From an uncultured Mycoplasmatota bacterium (lineage in GTDB: Bacteria; Bacillota_I; Bacilli_A; RF39; UBA660), in the NCBI GenBank assembly GCA_900543825.1, contig UQSR01000004.1:1-64000 (forward strand): DNA of 64,000 bases, in the 5' to 3' direction. The notes under the pieces are model-generated. The model saw only the letters and a list, made by a program, of their open reading frames with translations, was not told the origin of the DNA and searched no databases. The first letter of the stretch is position 1. Every line of letters starts with the position of its first letter. This document shows, in pieces, positions 44,116-52,058 of the stretch. A program made the position numbers and the translations under genes.

Positions 44116-45858
44116 ATGAAAAATAAATATCGAACAATTTATTGTGGCGAAGTAACAAAAGAAAACATCGGTGAAGAAATAAAAGTAGCAGGATGGGTAG
44201 AACAAATAAGAAATCTAGGAAGTCTAGTATTCTTAACACTAAGAGACGAAACAGGACTTATTCAATTAATAAGCGAAGAAATAGATAAATTTAGTACCTT
44301 AACAAGAGAAAGTACCATTACCGCAACAGGAATAGTAAGACATCGTGCCGATGGTATGACAAATCCAAACATGAAAACTGGTGAAGTAGAAGTATTAATA
44401 TCATCATATGAACTTTTAGGAGCAGCAAATAACGTATTACCATTTGAAATAAATCATAGCAAAGAGGCCTTTGAAGATACAAGACTAAAATATCGTTATT
44501 TAGACTTAAGAAATCCTGAAGTACATGACAAAATACTATTTAGAACAAAAGTATTAGACTACATGCGTAAAATAATGAAAGATATGAATTTTACTGAAAT
44601 TCAAACTCCTATCATAACAGCATCATCTCCAGAAGGTGCTAGAGACTTCATAATACCATCAAGAAAATATAAAGGTAAATTTTATGCTTTACCTCAAGCG
44701 CCTCAAATATTCAAACAATTATTAATGTGCTCAGGATTTAGTAAATATTTCCAAATAGCCCCATGTTTTAGAGATGAAGATCCACGTAGTGATAGATTAT
44801 ATGGTGAATTTTATCAATTAGACTTAGAAATGTCTTTCGTTGATGAAGAAGATGTATATGAAGTAGGACAAAAAATCTTCTATAATATATTTACTCATTT
44901 CAGTGATAAAGAAGTATCTCCTATACCATTTAAAAGAATACCATACAAAGAAGCAATGCTAAAATATGGCTCAGACAAACCAGACTTAAGAAATCCATTG
45001 CTAATAGAAGACTTAACAACAATATTATCAAAAAGTACTTTTGAACCATTTAAAACATTAAATATAAGAGGAATAAAAGTAGATAATATTGATAAGTCAA
45101 ATTCATGGTATAAAAAAATAGAAGAATACATAAAGTCATTAGGAGCTGCTGGTATGTCATATATAAAAGTAAATGAAGATATGACATTTAAGTCATCAAT
45201 TGACAAATTTTTAACTGATGATTTAAGAAAAGAACTAATAGAAAAATGTCATTTAAATAAAGGTAGTGCACTATTTATTCTAGCAGATAACAAACATAAA
45301 ATAGATAAATTAGCAGGTTTATTACGTACCAAACTAGGTAACGAATTGGACTTAATAAATAAAAACAAATTTGAGTTTTGTATCATAAATGATTTTCCAA
45401 TGTATGAATACAATGAAGAAGAAAACACTTGGGATTTCGGACACAATCCATTTAGTATGCCAAAAGGTGGTATAGAAGCTTTAACAAAAGAAAATATGGA
45501 AAATGTTGTAGCTCATCAATTTGACTTTGTATGTAACGGCTACGAAATGGCTTCAGGAGCTGTAAGAAACCATAATATTGAAATAATGAAAAAAGCATTT
45601 GAATTAGCAGGATATACAGAAGAAGACGTAGAAAACAAATTTAGAAGTCTATATACAGCATTTCAATATGGAGCACCACCTCATGCCGGAATGGCTCCTG
45701 GTATAGATAGAATACTAATGCTTTTACAAGATGAAGAGAATATAAGGGAAATGGTAGCCTTTCCATTAGGAGCTAATGGTTCCGACCAAATGATGGGCTG
45801 TCCAAATGAAGTATTTGAAAAACAACTAAGAGAAACACATATAAAAATTAGAGATTAA
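44116..45858 (+). CDS. aspS: Aspartyl-tRNA synthetase
   Basis: 580 residues, bacterial type. The OB-fold anticodon-binding domain holds KVAGWVEQIRNLGSLVFLTLRD. The class II core holds FTEIQTPIITASSPEGARDF (motif 1 region), FRDEDPRSDRLYGEFYQLD (motif 2) and GMAPGIDRILMLLQDEENIR (motif 3). The GAD insertion domain (about 285-420) is present. Controlled by the T-box upstream. Followed 17 bp later by a ClpX-like gene. Confidence 0.96.
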   Translation: MKNKYRTIYCGEVTKENIGEEIKVAGWVEQIRNLGSLVFLTLRDETGLIQLISEEIDKFSTLTRESTITATGIVRHRADGMTNPNMKTGEVEVLISSYELLGAANNVLPFEINHSKEAFEDTRLKYRYLDLRNPEVHDKILFRTKVLDYMRKIMKDMNFTEIQTPIITASSPEGARDFIIPSRKYKGKFYALPQAPQIFKQLLMCSGFSKYFQIAPCFRDEDPRSDRLYGEFYQLDLEMSFVDEEDVYEVGQKIFYNIFTHFSDKEVSPIPFKRIPYKEAMLKYGSDKPDLRNPLLIEDLTTILSKSTFEPFKTLNIRGIKVDNIDKSNSWYKKIEEYIKSLGAAGMSYIKVNEDMTFKSSIDKFLTDDLRKELIEKCHLNKGSALFILADNKHKIDKLAGLLRTKLGNELDLINKNKFEFCIINDFPMYEYNEEENTWDFGHNPFSMPKGGIEALTKENMENVVAHQFDFVCNGYEMASGAVRNHNIEIMKKAFELAGYTEEDVENKFRSLYTAFQYGAPPHAGMAPGIDRILMLLQDEENIREMVAFPLGANGSDQMMGCPNEVFEKQLRETHIKIRD

Positions 45859-45875
45859 TTTTAGTAGGGGGATTT

Positions 45876-47372
45876 ATGAATAATTTAGAAGAAGTAAAAG
45901 ATATAGCAATAATATACAAATTAAAAAGAAATTATGGAACTTTAGAATATGTACCATATAAAGTGGTAATAGGAACATATGATGGCGAAGAAGAAGAATT
46001 AATTGATGAACATGGTACACCATATCATCATATAATCGAAGGTAACACTTATGGTTTTGCCGCTAGAAAAAGCTTAGCAGAATACAATAAGCAATTCCCA
46101 TTATTACCACCAGCAGTTATAAAAGCATTAATATTATATTATGCAAAAAAATACAAATATAAGTTAAATCAATTTAGTGATGAATGTACACCAATGATTA
46201 ACTTCTATGATAAAGACAAATATAGTAAAGAAAGTATTCTTTTAGATAGAGATATTTTAGTTTTCTATATAACATATTATCCTGAAGTACTTTCAGAAAT
46301 AGAAGAAGAATTTGGTATAAAAATAACATATGAAAAACAAATAGAAGAACCAAAAAATGAAAACCAAACAAAACTTCAAGTAACAAATAAAGAAAAAGAA
46401 AACAAAATAGATATCAATGTTAATAAGTTATATACTGAAATAACTAAAAATGTAATTGATCAAAATGAACCTATCAAAAAAATACTAACTGCCATATGGA
46501 AACAATACAATAATTTTTCCACTAACAAATCAAGAAATATTTTAATAAATGGTAGCACTGGTGTTGGTAAAACAGAAATATTTAGACAATTAACAAAAAA
46601 TGTAAACATACCATGCTATATAGCCAATGCAACAGAATATACCGCATCAGGATATGTAGGTAGAGATGTATCAGAAATGTTAAAATCACTACTAGATATC
46701 ACAAATGGTGACTTAGAAAAAGCCGAAAAAGGAATATTAATAATTGACGAATTAGATAAATTATCTGAAACAAACAAAACACAAAGTCAAGTAAACCAAA
46801 AAGATGTCCAAGAAGCATTATTAAAAATAGTTGAAGACGGAAAATACGATATAATGTGGCATAGCAAAAAATATACTTTCGATACAAGTAAATTAATGAT
46901 AGTTGGTATGGGAAGCTGGTCTCGTATAGAACTAATTCCTGATAAAGTAGTAGGCTTTGAGCAAAAGAGTAAACCAAAACAATACAAAGATTTAACAACT
47001 GAGGATTTTATTAAAAATGGTATGATACCAGAACTAATAGGAAGATTCCCAGTTATAGTACAAATGAATGAACTAAATCATGATAGTTATATAAGAATTA
47101 TAAAATCAGGAAATAGTGCCCTACAAACAAATCAAAAGTTCCTACAAAAGCAAGGAATAGAATTAACAATTACTGAAGAAGCCATAAATGAAATAGCCTC
47201 ATCAGCGGAGAAAAAAGGATTTGGTGCTCGTAGTTTAGATTCAATAATAGAAGCAGCCTTATCTTATGCTTCATTTGAAATAGCTTCTAATCCAGAAGTT
47301 TATAGCGAATTAATCATAACTCCAGAAACAATTAAAGATAATACTACATATATCTTAAAGAAAAAGAAATAA
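45876..47372 (+). CDS. ClpX-like AAA+ ATPase with an unusual N-terminal domain
   Basis: 498 residues. The C-terminal 310 residues are a ClpX-type AAA+ module: Walker A GSTGVGKT (about 226-233), the pore-loop-like YTASGYVGRDV, Walker B ILIIDELDK, ELIGRFPVIV (sensor region) and the C-terminal GFGARSLDSIIEAAL sensor-2 Arg. In place of the four-Cys zinc domain of ClpX there is a domain of about 170 residues of unknown type, joined by a Lys/Glu linker. No IGF-type ClpP loop is visible, so it may work without ClpP. It shares a transcript with aspS. Confidence 0.75.
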   Translation: MNNLEEVKDIAIIYKLKRNYGTLEYVPYKVVIGTYDGEEEELIDEHGTPYHHIIEGNTYGFAARKSLAEYNKQFPLLPPAVIKALILYYAKKYKYKLNQFSDECTPMINFYDKDKYSKESILLDRDILVFYITYYPEVLSEIEEEFGIKITYEKQIEEPKNENQTKLQVTNKEKENKIDINVNKLYTEITKNVIDQNEPIKKILTAIWKQYNNFSTNKSRNILINGSTGVGKTEIFRQLTKNVNIPCYIANATEYTASGYVGRDVSEMLKSLLDITNGDLEKAEKGILIIDELDKLSETNKTQSQVNQKDVQEALLKIVEDGKYDIMWHSKKYTFDTSKLMIVGMGSWSRIELIPDKVVGFEQKSKPKQYKDLTTEDFIKNGMIPELIGRFPVIVQMNELNHDSYIRIIKSGNSALQTNQKFLQKQGIELTITEEAINEIASSAEKKGFGARSLDSIIEAALSYASFEIASNPEVYSELIITPETIKDNTTYILKKKK

Positions 47373-47394
47373 ATGTAAAGTTATATAAAAAATA

Positions 47395-47423
47395 TTGAGA
47401 AAAATATATAACTATGATATAAT
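47395..47423 (+). promoter_or_regulatory. Promoter of the structured RNA
   Basis: TTGAGA (47395-47400), 17 bp, TATAAT (47418-47423); start expected near 47430. Confidence 0.8.
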
Positions 47424-47429
47424 TAAATT

Positions 47430-47614
47430 ACCTAGAGGATACGACATCTTTAGTATAAAACCGACTAAAGATATTAATAGGGGAGCTAATACAATTTATG
47501 TGTTGAATACTTGCTTATAAGTAAGGATCCTAATTACTTTGTTGTGCTGACCCACCTGTGACAGTACGCCGCGGGTTTTATCTTGCAGAGTCGGTCCATC
47601 TGGGTCTTTTTTTT
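47430..47614 (+). ncRNA. Structured non-coding RNA or riboswitch-like leader (unidentified)
   Basis: About 185 nt, richer in GC than its surroundings. The 5' end ACCTAGAGGATACGAC can pair with 3' GTCGGTCCATCTGGGT (closing stem of about 14 pairs). Inside is a perfect 9-bp hairpin ATCTTTAGT/ACTAAAGAT (47445-47471), then a conserved-looking GGGGAGCTAATAC, and CACCTGTGACAGTACGCCGC. GACCCA (47549-47554) can alternatively pair with TGGGTC (47601-47606), which directly precedes an eight-T run: an intrinsic terminator. It does not match the riboswitch consensus motifs I know (TPP, SAM, FMN, ydaO, yybP, M-box). It may be an independent RNA such as a 6S-type RNA or a leader of the next genes. Confidence 0.7.
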
Positions 47615-47657
47615 ATTATATTTTTATGTTATACTAATACATGTGAGAGGTGTAAAA

Positions 47658-48164
47658 ATGAAAGAAATAAAAACGACCACTACATATAGTGAAGAAAAAA
47701 TAAAAACATTCTTAAAAATATATTACTTTGAAAAAATAAAAACTACTAGAATACTAATTAATATACTAATAGCCATTCTAATAATTTACTTTTTTATAAA
47801 TTATAAATATAATACTTGGTTAGACTTTATAGCCTTTATCTTTGCCTTATTTGGTATACTAGAATTAAATACCAATATGCTACCAAATATAAACTATAAA
47901 AGAATCCAAAATAAAAAAGATAATATCATAAATACCAAAATAAAATATATATTCAAAAAAAACAACTTCCAAATAACAACAGATAAAGAAGAATATATAG
48001 ATTATGATAAACTATATAAAGTAATAAATACAAAAGACTCATACTATCTATATATAAATAAAAATAGAGCTCTTATAGTAGATAAAAACAATCTAAAAGA
48101 TGAAGATATAACCATTTTAAATGATAAATTTAAAGAAAAAGTACCAATATATAAGGAGAAATAA
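47658..48164 (+). CDS. YcxB-like membrane protein
   Basis: About 169 residues from ATG 47658 (preceded by GAGAGGTGT); a longer frame back to 47583 overlaps the RNA terminator and is rejected. Two hydrophobic helices (ILINILIAILIIYFFI and FIAFIFALFGILEL) are followed by a soluble part with NNFQITTDKEEYIDYDKLYK and DSYYLYINKNRALIVDKNNL, which fits the YcxB-like/PH-type C-terminal domain. Function unknown. It ends one base before tcdA. Confidence 0.65.
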   Translation: MKEIKTTTTYSEEKIKTFLKIYYFEKIKTTRILINILIAILIIYFFINYKYNTWLDFIAFIFALFGILELNTNMLPNINYKRIQNKKDNIINTKIKYIFKKNNFQITTDKEEYIDYDKLYKVINTKDSYYLYINKNRALIVDKNNLKDEDITILNDKFKEKVPIYKEK

Positions 48165-48165
48165 A

Positions 48166-48843
48166 ATGTATGAAAGAACACTAGCCTTAATTGGAGAAGA
48201 TAATCTAAACAAAATAAAAAGAAAAAACATCTTAGTATTAGGTACTGGTGGAGTAGGAGGCTATGCCATCGAAACCCTTGTAAGAAGTGGTATTCAAAAT
48301 ATAACGATAGTAGACTATGATAAAATTGACTACTCTAATATAAATAGACAAGTTATAGCAAATAGTAATAATATAGGTAATTATAAAGTAAATGAATGGG
48401 AAAAAAGAATCAAAGAAATAAATAAAGATATCAAAGTAAAGAAAATAAATGAAAAAATAACTAAAGATAATATAAATATATTATTCGAAGAAGAATATGA
48501 TTATATAATAGATGCTTGTGATACTGTTATCGTAAAGAAATTATTAATAAAACTATGTAAAGAAAAAAATATAAATCTCTTAACAGTATGTGGTATGGGT
48601 AAAAAATTAGATATAACAAAAATAAAAATATGTGATATAAAAGATACAAGTTATGATCCAATAGCTAAATCTCTAAGAAAATATATCAAAGATGAAAAAA
48701 TAAGAGGAAAAGTTATGTGTGTATTCTCTTCAGAAAAACCAAATAACACAAATAAAGAAGTAATAGCCTCAATGATGCCCGTACCTTCAGTAGCGGGTAT
48801 ATATGCTGCTAATTATATATTACAAGATATAATAAAGAAATAA
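48166..48843 (+). CDS. tcdA: tRNA threonylcarbamoyladenosine dehydratase TcdA
   Basis: About 225 residues, E1-like fold. The ATP loop is LVLGTGGVGGYAIETLVRSG (about residues 24-43), followed by DYDKIDYSNINRQ, the catalytic-type YDYIIDACDTV and MMPVPSVAGIYAAN. It converts t6A to the cyclic form at position 37 of tRNAs. Start at ATG 48166 after AAGGAGAAA. In Bacillus it lies directly before rarA; here an island separates the two. The terminator starts at the stop codon. Confidence 0.92.
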   Translation: MYERTLALIGEDNLNKIKRKNILVLGTGGVGGYAIETLVRSGIQNITIVDYDKIDYSNINRQVIANSNNIGNYKVNEWEKRIKEINKDIKVKKINEKITKDNINILFEEEYDYIIDACDTVIVKKLLIKLCKEKNINLLTVCGMGKKLDITKIKICDIKDTSYDPIAKSLRKYIKDEKIRGKVMCVFSSEKPNNTNKEVIASMMPVPSVAGIYAANYILQDIIKK

Positions 48844-48868
48844 AGGAATACAATAATTGTATTCCTTT
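48843..48868. repeat. 26-bp terminator palindrome, copy 1 (left border of island)
   Basis: AAGGAATACAA-TAA-TTGTATTCCTTT-type hairpin, also the terminator of tcdA. It is identical over 26 bp to 50820-50845 at the other border of the radical SAM island. Confidence 0.92.
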
Positions 48869-48918
48869 ATTTTATGTTAACTTATAATTAACTATATTAA
48901 TAATAAATATTATATATT

Positions 48919-48939
48919 ATGTAACCAAATAAGTTACAT
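48919..48939 (+). promoter_or_regulatory. 21-bp palindrome, probable XRE operator (copy 2)
   Basis: ATGTAACCAAAT-AAGTTACAT with perfect 7-bp arms ATGTAAC/GTTACAT. Identical at 18 of 21 positions to the site before the XRE gene at 37570. It lies 44 bp upstream of the precursor-peptide start. Confidence 0.6.
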
Positions 48940-48983
48940 GATTAAAATTAAAAGTATTGTAAAATTAAAAAAAGGAGGTAATT

Positions 48984-49190
48984 ATGTTAAAAGCAGATTT
49001 AACAAAATTTAAAAGATTAATGGAACTTTATCAAACTTATCAAAAACAGGCTAATTCAAATGAAAGAACAATATATTCATTACATGATGATAGCGGTCCT
49101 GGAGATCCGGATTATCATTGCGATACACATGATAATTACGTCGTAAATTCAAAAGTAAAAATAAAAGTAAAAGATAATGTCACAAATTAA
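48984..49190 (+). CDS. Candidate RiPP precursor peptide
   Basis: 68 residues preceded by AAAGGAGGTAATT. The N-terminal 30 residues are a charged helical leader-like stretch (DLTKFKRLMELYQTYQKQAN). The centre is Gly/Asp/His-rich with one Cys (DDSGPGDPDYHCDTHDNY, Cys46), and the tail is Lys/Val-rich. The gene overlaps the following radical SAM/SPASM gene by 14 bp. Small size, leader-like N-terminus, compositionally odd core and coupling to a maturase-type enzyme are the usual marks of a ribosomally made, post-translationally modified peptide. I recognise no known RiPP family in it. Confidence 0.6.
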   Translation: MLKADLTKFKRLMELYQTYQKQANSNERTIYSLHDDSGPGDPDYHCDTHDNYVVNSKVKIKVKDNVTN

Positions 49191-50265
49191 TACTTTAATA
49201 AAACCAACTCATAATTGTAATTTAAGATGTAATTATTGTTTTCATGAAAAATATGGATATGAAAAGAAATTATTAGATATGAATAAGCTAAAAAAATATA
49301 TTGATTTATTATCAGAAAATTATAAATACATTAATTTAGTTTGGCATGGTGGAGAAGCACTTACTGTGTCTCTCGACTATTATGAAGAGATATATAACTA
49401 TTGTGATAGCAAAAATTCAAAGTTTATGTTTTCGGTGCAAACCAATGGTACTCTTTTAACACCAAAAATAGTTAATTTCTTTAATAGGACCAATACTAAT
49501 ATAGGTTTATCCTTTGATGGCTTAAATAATGAATTGATGCGTAGACATACCTATGAAACATTAGAAGGTATAAAATTACTGCAAAAAAATAACTACAATC
49601 CCGGCGCTATAATAGTGATAAATCAAAATAATGTAAAAAATTTAATAAATGAATATGAGTATTTTAAATCAATGAATCTAAGTATGAAAATTAATCCAAT
49701 GTTTAATGATGGAGCTGCCGTAAAAGGAGGATTACCATCTCTAGATCCGAATGAATACATAAAATATTTTACTAATTTCTTTAAATACTGGATAAATGAT
49801 AAAACATGTAATATTAACGTTACGACTTGTGAAGAATTAGTAAATCTAGTTCTTAATGAACATTCAAAAGTATGTACTTTTAATTCATGTTTAGGGAAAT
49901 GGTTATGTTTAGATTCTGATGGAATAATATATCCATGCGATAGACTATGTACAGATGAATACAATCTTGGTAATATTGAGGATATTACTTCTATAAGCGA
50001 AGTTTTTATGAATGATAATTTTTTAAAATTGTTAGAGAAAAGTATCTTAAGAAGAGATGAATGTATTAAAACCTGTGAATATTATAAAAATTGTTATTCA
50101 GGCTGTAATGCCAATAGTATCTTATCAGAATTAGAAGGAATAAATATATCATGTTATATTCAAAAAGGTATATTAAAAGAATTAAAAGAATATATACTAA
50201 ATGCAAAATATAATATACAAGATGTTAACCCAACTTATAGTAGAATTTTAGCAAAAAGGAAGTAA
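49177..50265 (+). CDS. Radical SAM/SPASM peptide-modifying enzyme
   Basis: 362 residues. The [4Fe-4S] radical SAM motif is CNLRCNYC (Cys14, Cys18, Cys21), followed by LVWHGGEAL (glycine-rich SAM contact) and SVQTNGTLL. The C-terminal SPASM region has at least eight Cys: CTFNSC, GIIYPCDRLC, ECIKTCEYYKNCYSGC, ready to hold two auxiliary clusters. Such enzymes form thioether, C-C or other crosslinks in peptides, or act as sulfatase-maturases; the overlap with a 68-residue peptide gene favours the former. It is two codons from the next gene. There is no transporter gene nearby. Confidence 0.88.
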   Translation: MSQINTLIKPTHNCNLRCNYCFHEKYGYEKKLLDMNKLKKYIDLLSENYKYINLVWHGGEALTVSLDYYEEIYNYCDSKNSKFMFSVQTNGTLLTPKIVNFFNRTNTNIGLSFDGLNNELMRRHTYETLEGIKLLQKNNYNPGAIIVINQNNVKNLINEYEYFKSMNLSMKINPMFNDGAAVKGGLPSLDPNEYIKYFTNFFKYWINDKTCNINVTTCEELVNLVLNEHSKVCTFNSCLGKWLCLDSDGIIYPCDRLCTDEYNLGNIEDITSISEVFMNDNFLKLLEKSILRRDECIKTCEYYKNCYSGCNANSILSELEGINISCYIQKGILKELKEYILNAKYNIQDVNPTYSRILAKRK

Positions 50266-50266
50266 A

Positions 50267-50833
50267 ATGAAATACGTGTATCATGGTAGTCATATTCCTA
50301 ATTTAAAAGTAATTAAAAGAAATGAAAGTACACATATGAAAGAATGGGTATACGGGACATATTCAAAGGTAGTTGCAATAATATTTTCTTCGCCAATGCA
50401 TAGTGATTTATATTATTTTTTATCAGGAAATGGGAAAACTACTAAAATAACATTAGTAGAAAGAAAAAAAGGAATGTTTCGTAAGATATTTAATACTAGT
50501 GGTTCTATTTATACATTAAGTAGTAAAAACTTTGCCGAGGGCAAAACAGGTTGGAGTGCCGAAGTAGTAAGTAATTATGATGAGGAAGTGCTAAAAGAAG
50601 AATTTATTCCTAATTTATATGATGAATTAATAAAAGTGGCGAAGGGGGGAGATGTAAATTTGTATTTGTATCCTAATAGACCTGATTATATTCCTCTAGA
50701 TAATAGTGATTTAATACCTAAGTTTGCTAGGTATAATAAAAATAGTAGAGCCGTAGAGTCATTTCTTCAAATATATCCAGAATTAAAAGATAAGTTATAT
50801 AAAGAAATAGAAAACAAACAAGGAATACAATAA
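50267..50833 (+). CDS. ADP-ribosyltransferase-like protein of the radical SAM island
   Basis: 188 residues. The N-terminus YVYHGSHIPNLKVIK with His6, then EWVYGTYSKVVAIIF with Tyr29, follows the H-x...Y pattern and spacing of diphtheria-toxin-like/Tpt1-like ADP-ribosyltransferase folds (YHGT, then VYAT...A..F). GWSAEVVS near residue 100 may give the third (Glu) motif. The call is inference; no catalytic triad can be proven. The last codons (GIQ and stop) are made by the 5' arm of the copied tcdA terminator, so the natural C-terminus may have been replaced. Role could be toxin, modifier or immunity. Confidence 0.5.
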   Translation: MKYVYHGSHIPNLKVIKRNESTHMKEWVYGTYSKVVAIIFSSPMHSDLYYFLSGNGKTTKITLVERKKGMFRKIFNTSGSIYTLSSKNFAEGKTGWSAEVVSNYDEEVLKEEFIPNLYDELIKVAKGGDVNLYLYPNRPDYIPLDNSDLIPKFARYNKNSRAVESFLQIYPELKDKLYKEIENKQGIQ

Positions 50834-50845
50834 TTGTATTCCTTT
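50820..50845. repeat. 26-bp terminator palindrome, copy 2 (right border of island)
   Basis: Exact copy of 48843-48868. It serves as bidirectional terminator between the ART-like gene (whose stop codon lies inside it) and rarA, which ends at 50845. Confidence 0.92.
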
Positions 50846-52050
50846 TATAATTTACTTAATTTATCCATAATATCTTTAAGTATTTTTTCATTCTTATTCT
50901 CTTTAGGATAATAATATTTTTTATCAATAAGACTATCAGGTAAATATTGTTGTTTTACATAATCATTCTTATAATTATGAGGATATTTATAATCACTAGA
51001 AGGATTCTTAAGATGATTAGGAACATCAGATATATTACCACTTCGAACATCATTTAAAGCAAGATCAATAGCCGTTTCCGCTGAATTACTTTTAGGAGAT
51101 AAAGCAAGTTCAATAACAATAGCTGCAAGAGGTATTCTAGCCTCAGGAAGCCCAAGCCTTAAAGCCGAGTTAATCGCTGCATCTACTTTGGGTCCCATAC
51201 TAGGATTAGCAAGTCCAATATCTTCATAGACAATAACAGATAATCTACGAGTAATAATATCTAAATCATCACTCTCAATAAGTCTAGCCAAATAATGAAG
51301 AGAAGCATTAACATCGCTACCTCTAATAGACTTTTGAAAAGCTGAAATAACATTATAGTATCCATCACCATTTTTATCACTATAACTATTAGCTCTATTT
51401 CTAATCTTCTTAACTACAGAAATAGTAATATGTCTATCATGTGCACTATAATAAGCCACCTCAAGTAAATTATAAGCAAATCTAAGATCACTGCCTGCTA
51501 AAATAGCAATATATTCTTTAGCGTCATCATCTATAGTCAATCCCTCTAAATAATTAGAAGAAACAGCCTTATCAATACCCTTCATAATATCATTAGTAGT
51601 TAAATCCTTAAGTTCAAATAACTGACATCTACTTCTAATCGCAGGATTAATAGCATGATAAGGATTAGCAGTAGTCATCCCAATCAAAGTAATAATACCA
51701 GATTCCAAATAAGGAAGTAATATATCCTGTTTATCCTTATTAAGTCTATGAATTTCATCCACTATTAAAATCATACTACCATATAATTTAGCTTCTTCAA
51801 TAACAATATCAAAATCCTTTTTATTATTAACAACAGCATTAAGACACCTATATCTAACATCAAGTTCATTACTAATAGCGGTAGCAATACTAGTTTTACC
51901 AATACCAGGATGACCATATAAAATCATTGAAAATAACTTCTTATTCTTAACCAAATTATATATAACATTATCCTTACCAACTAAATGTTCCTGACCAATA
52001 ATATCTTCTAAAGATTTAGGTCTTAATTTTACCGCTAATAATTCTTCCAT
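50845..52050 (-). CDS. rarA: Replication-associated recombination protein RarA (MgsA)
   Basis: 401 residues, AAA+ clamp-loader-like ATPase. RPKSLEDIIGQEHLVG is the standard start; Walker A is GHPGIGKTSIA (about 46-56); Walker B is LIVDEIHRLNK; TTANPYHAINPAIRSR is the sensor 1/Arg-finger region. The C-terminal MgsA domain holds SDVNASLHYLARLIESDDL and LNDVRSG. It acts at stalled forks. It is cotranscribed downstream of glyA. Confidence 0.95.
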   Translation of the reverse strand: MEELLAVKLRPKSLEDIIGQEHLVGKDNVIYNLVKNKKLFSMILYGHPGIGKTSIATAISNELDVRYRCLNAVVNNKKDFDIVIEEAKLYGSMILIVDEIHRLNKDKQDILLPYLESGIITLIGMTTANPYHAINPAIRSRCQLFELKDLTTNDIMKGIDKAVSSNYLEGLTIDDDAKEYIAILAGSDLRFAYNLLEVAYYSAHDRHITISVVKKIRNRANSYSDKNGDGYYNVISAFQKSIRGSDVNASLHYLARLIESDDLDIITRRLSVIVYEDIGLANPSMGPKVDAAINSALRLGLPEARIPLAAIVIELALSPKSNSAETAIDLALNDVRSGNISDVPNHLKNPSSDYKYPHNYKNDYVKQQYLPDSLIDKKYYYPKENKNEKILKDIMDKLSKL

Positions 52051-52058
52051 ATTATCAC

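Noticed and set aside
47430..47614. T-box, yybP-ykoY, SRP RNA or RNase P RNA as identity of the structured RNA
   Set aside because: It lacks the T-box GGTGG core, the SRP GGAA tetraloop region and RNase P conserved blocks; GGGGAGCTAATAC only superficially resembles yybP-ykoY.
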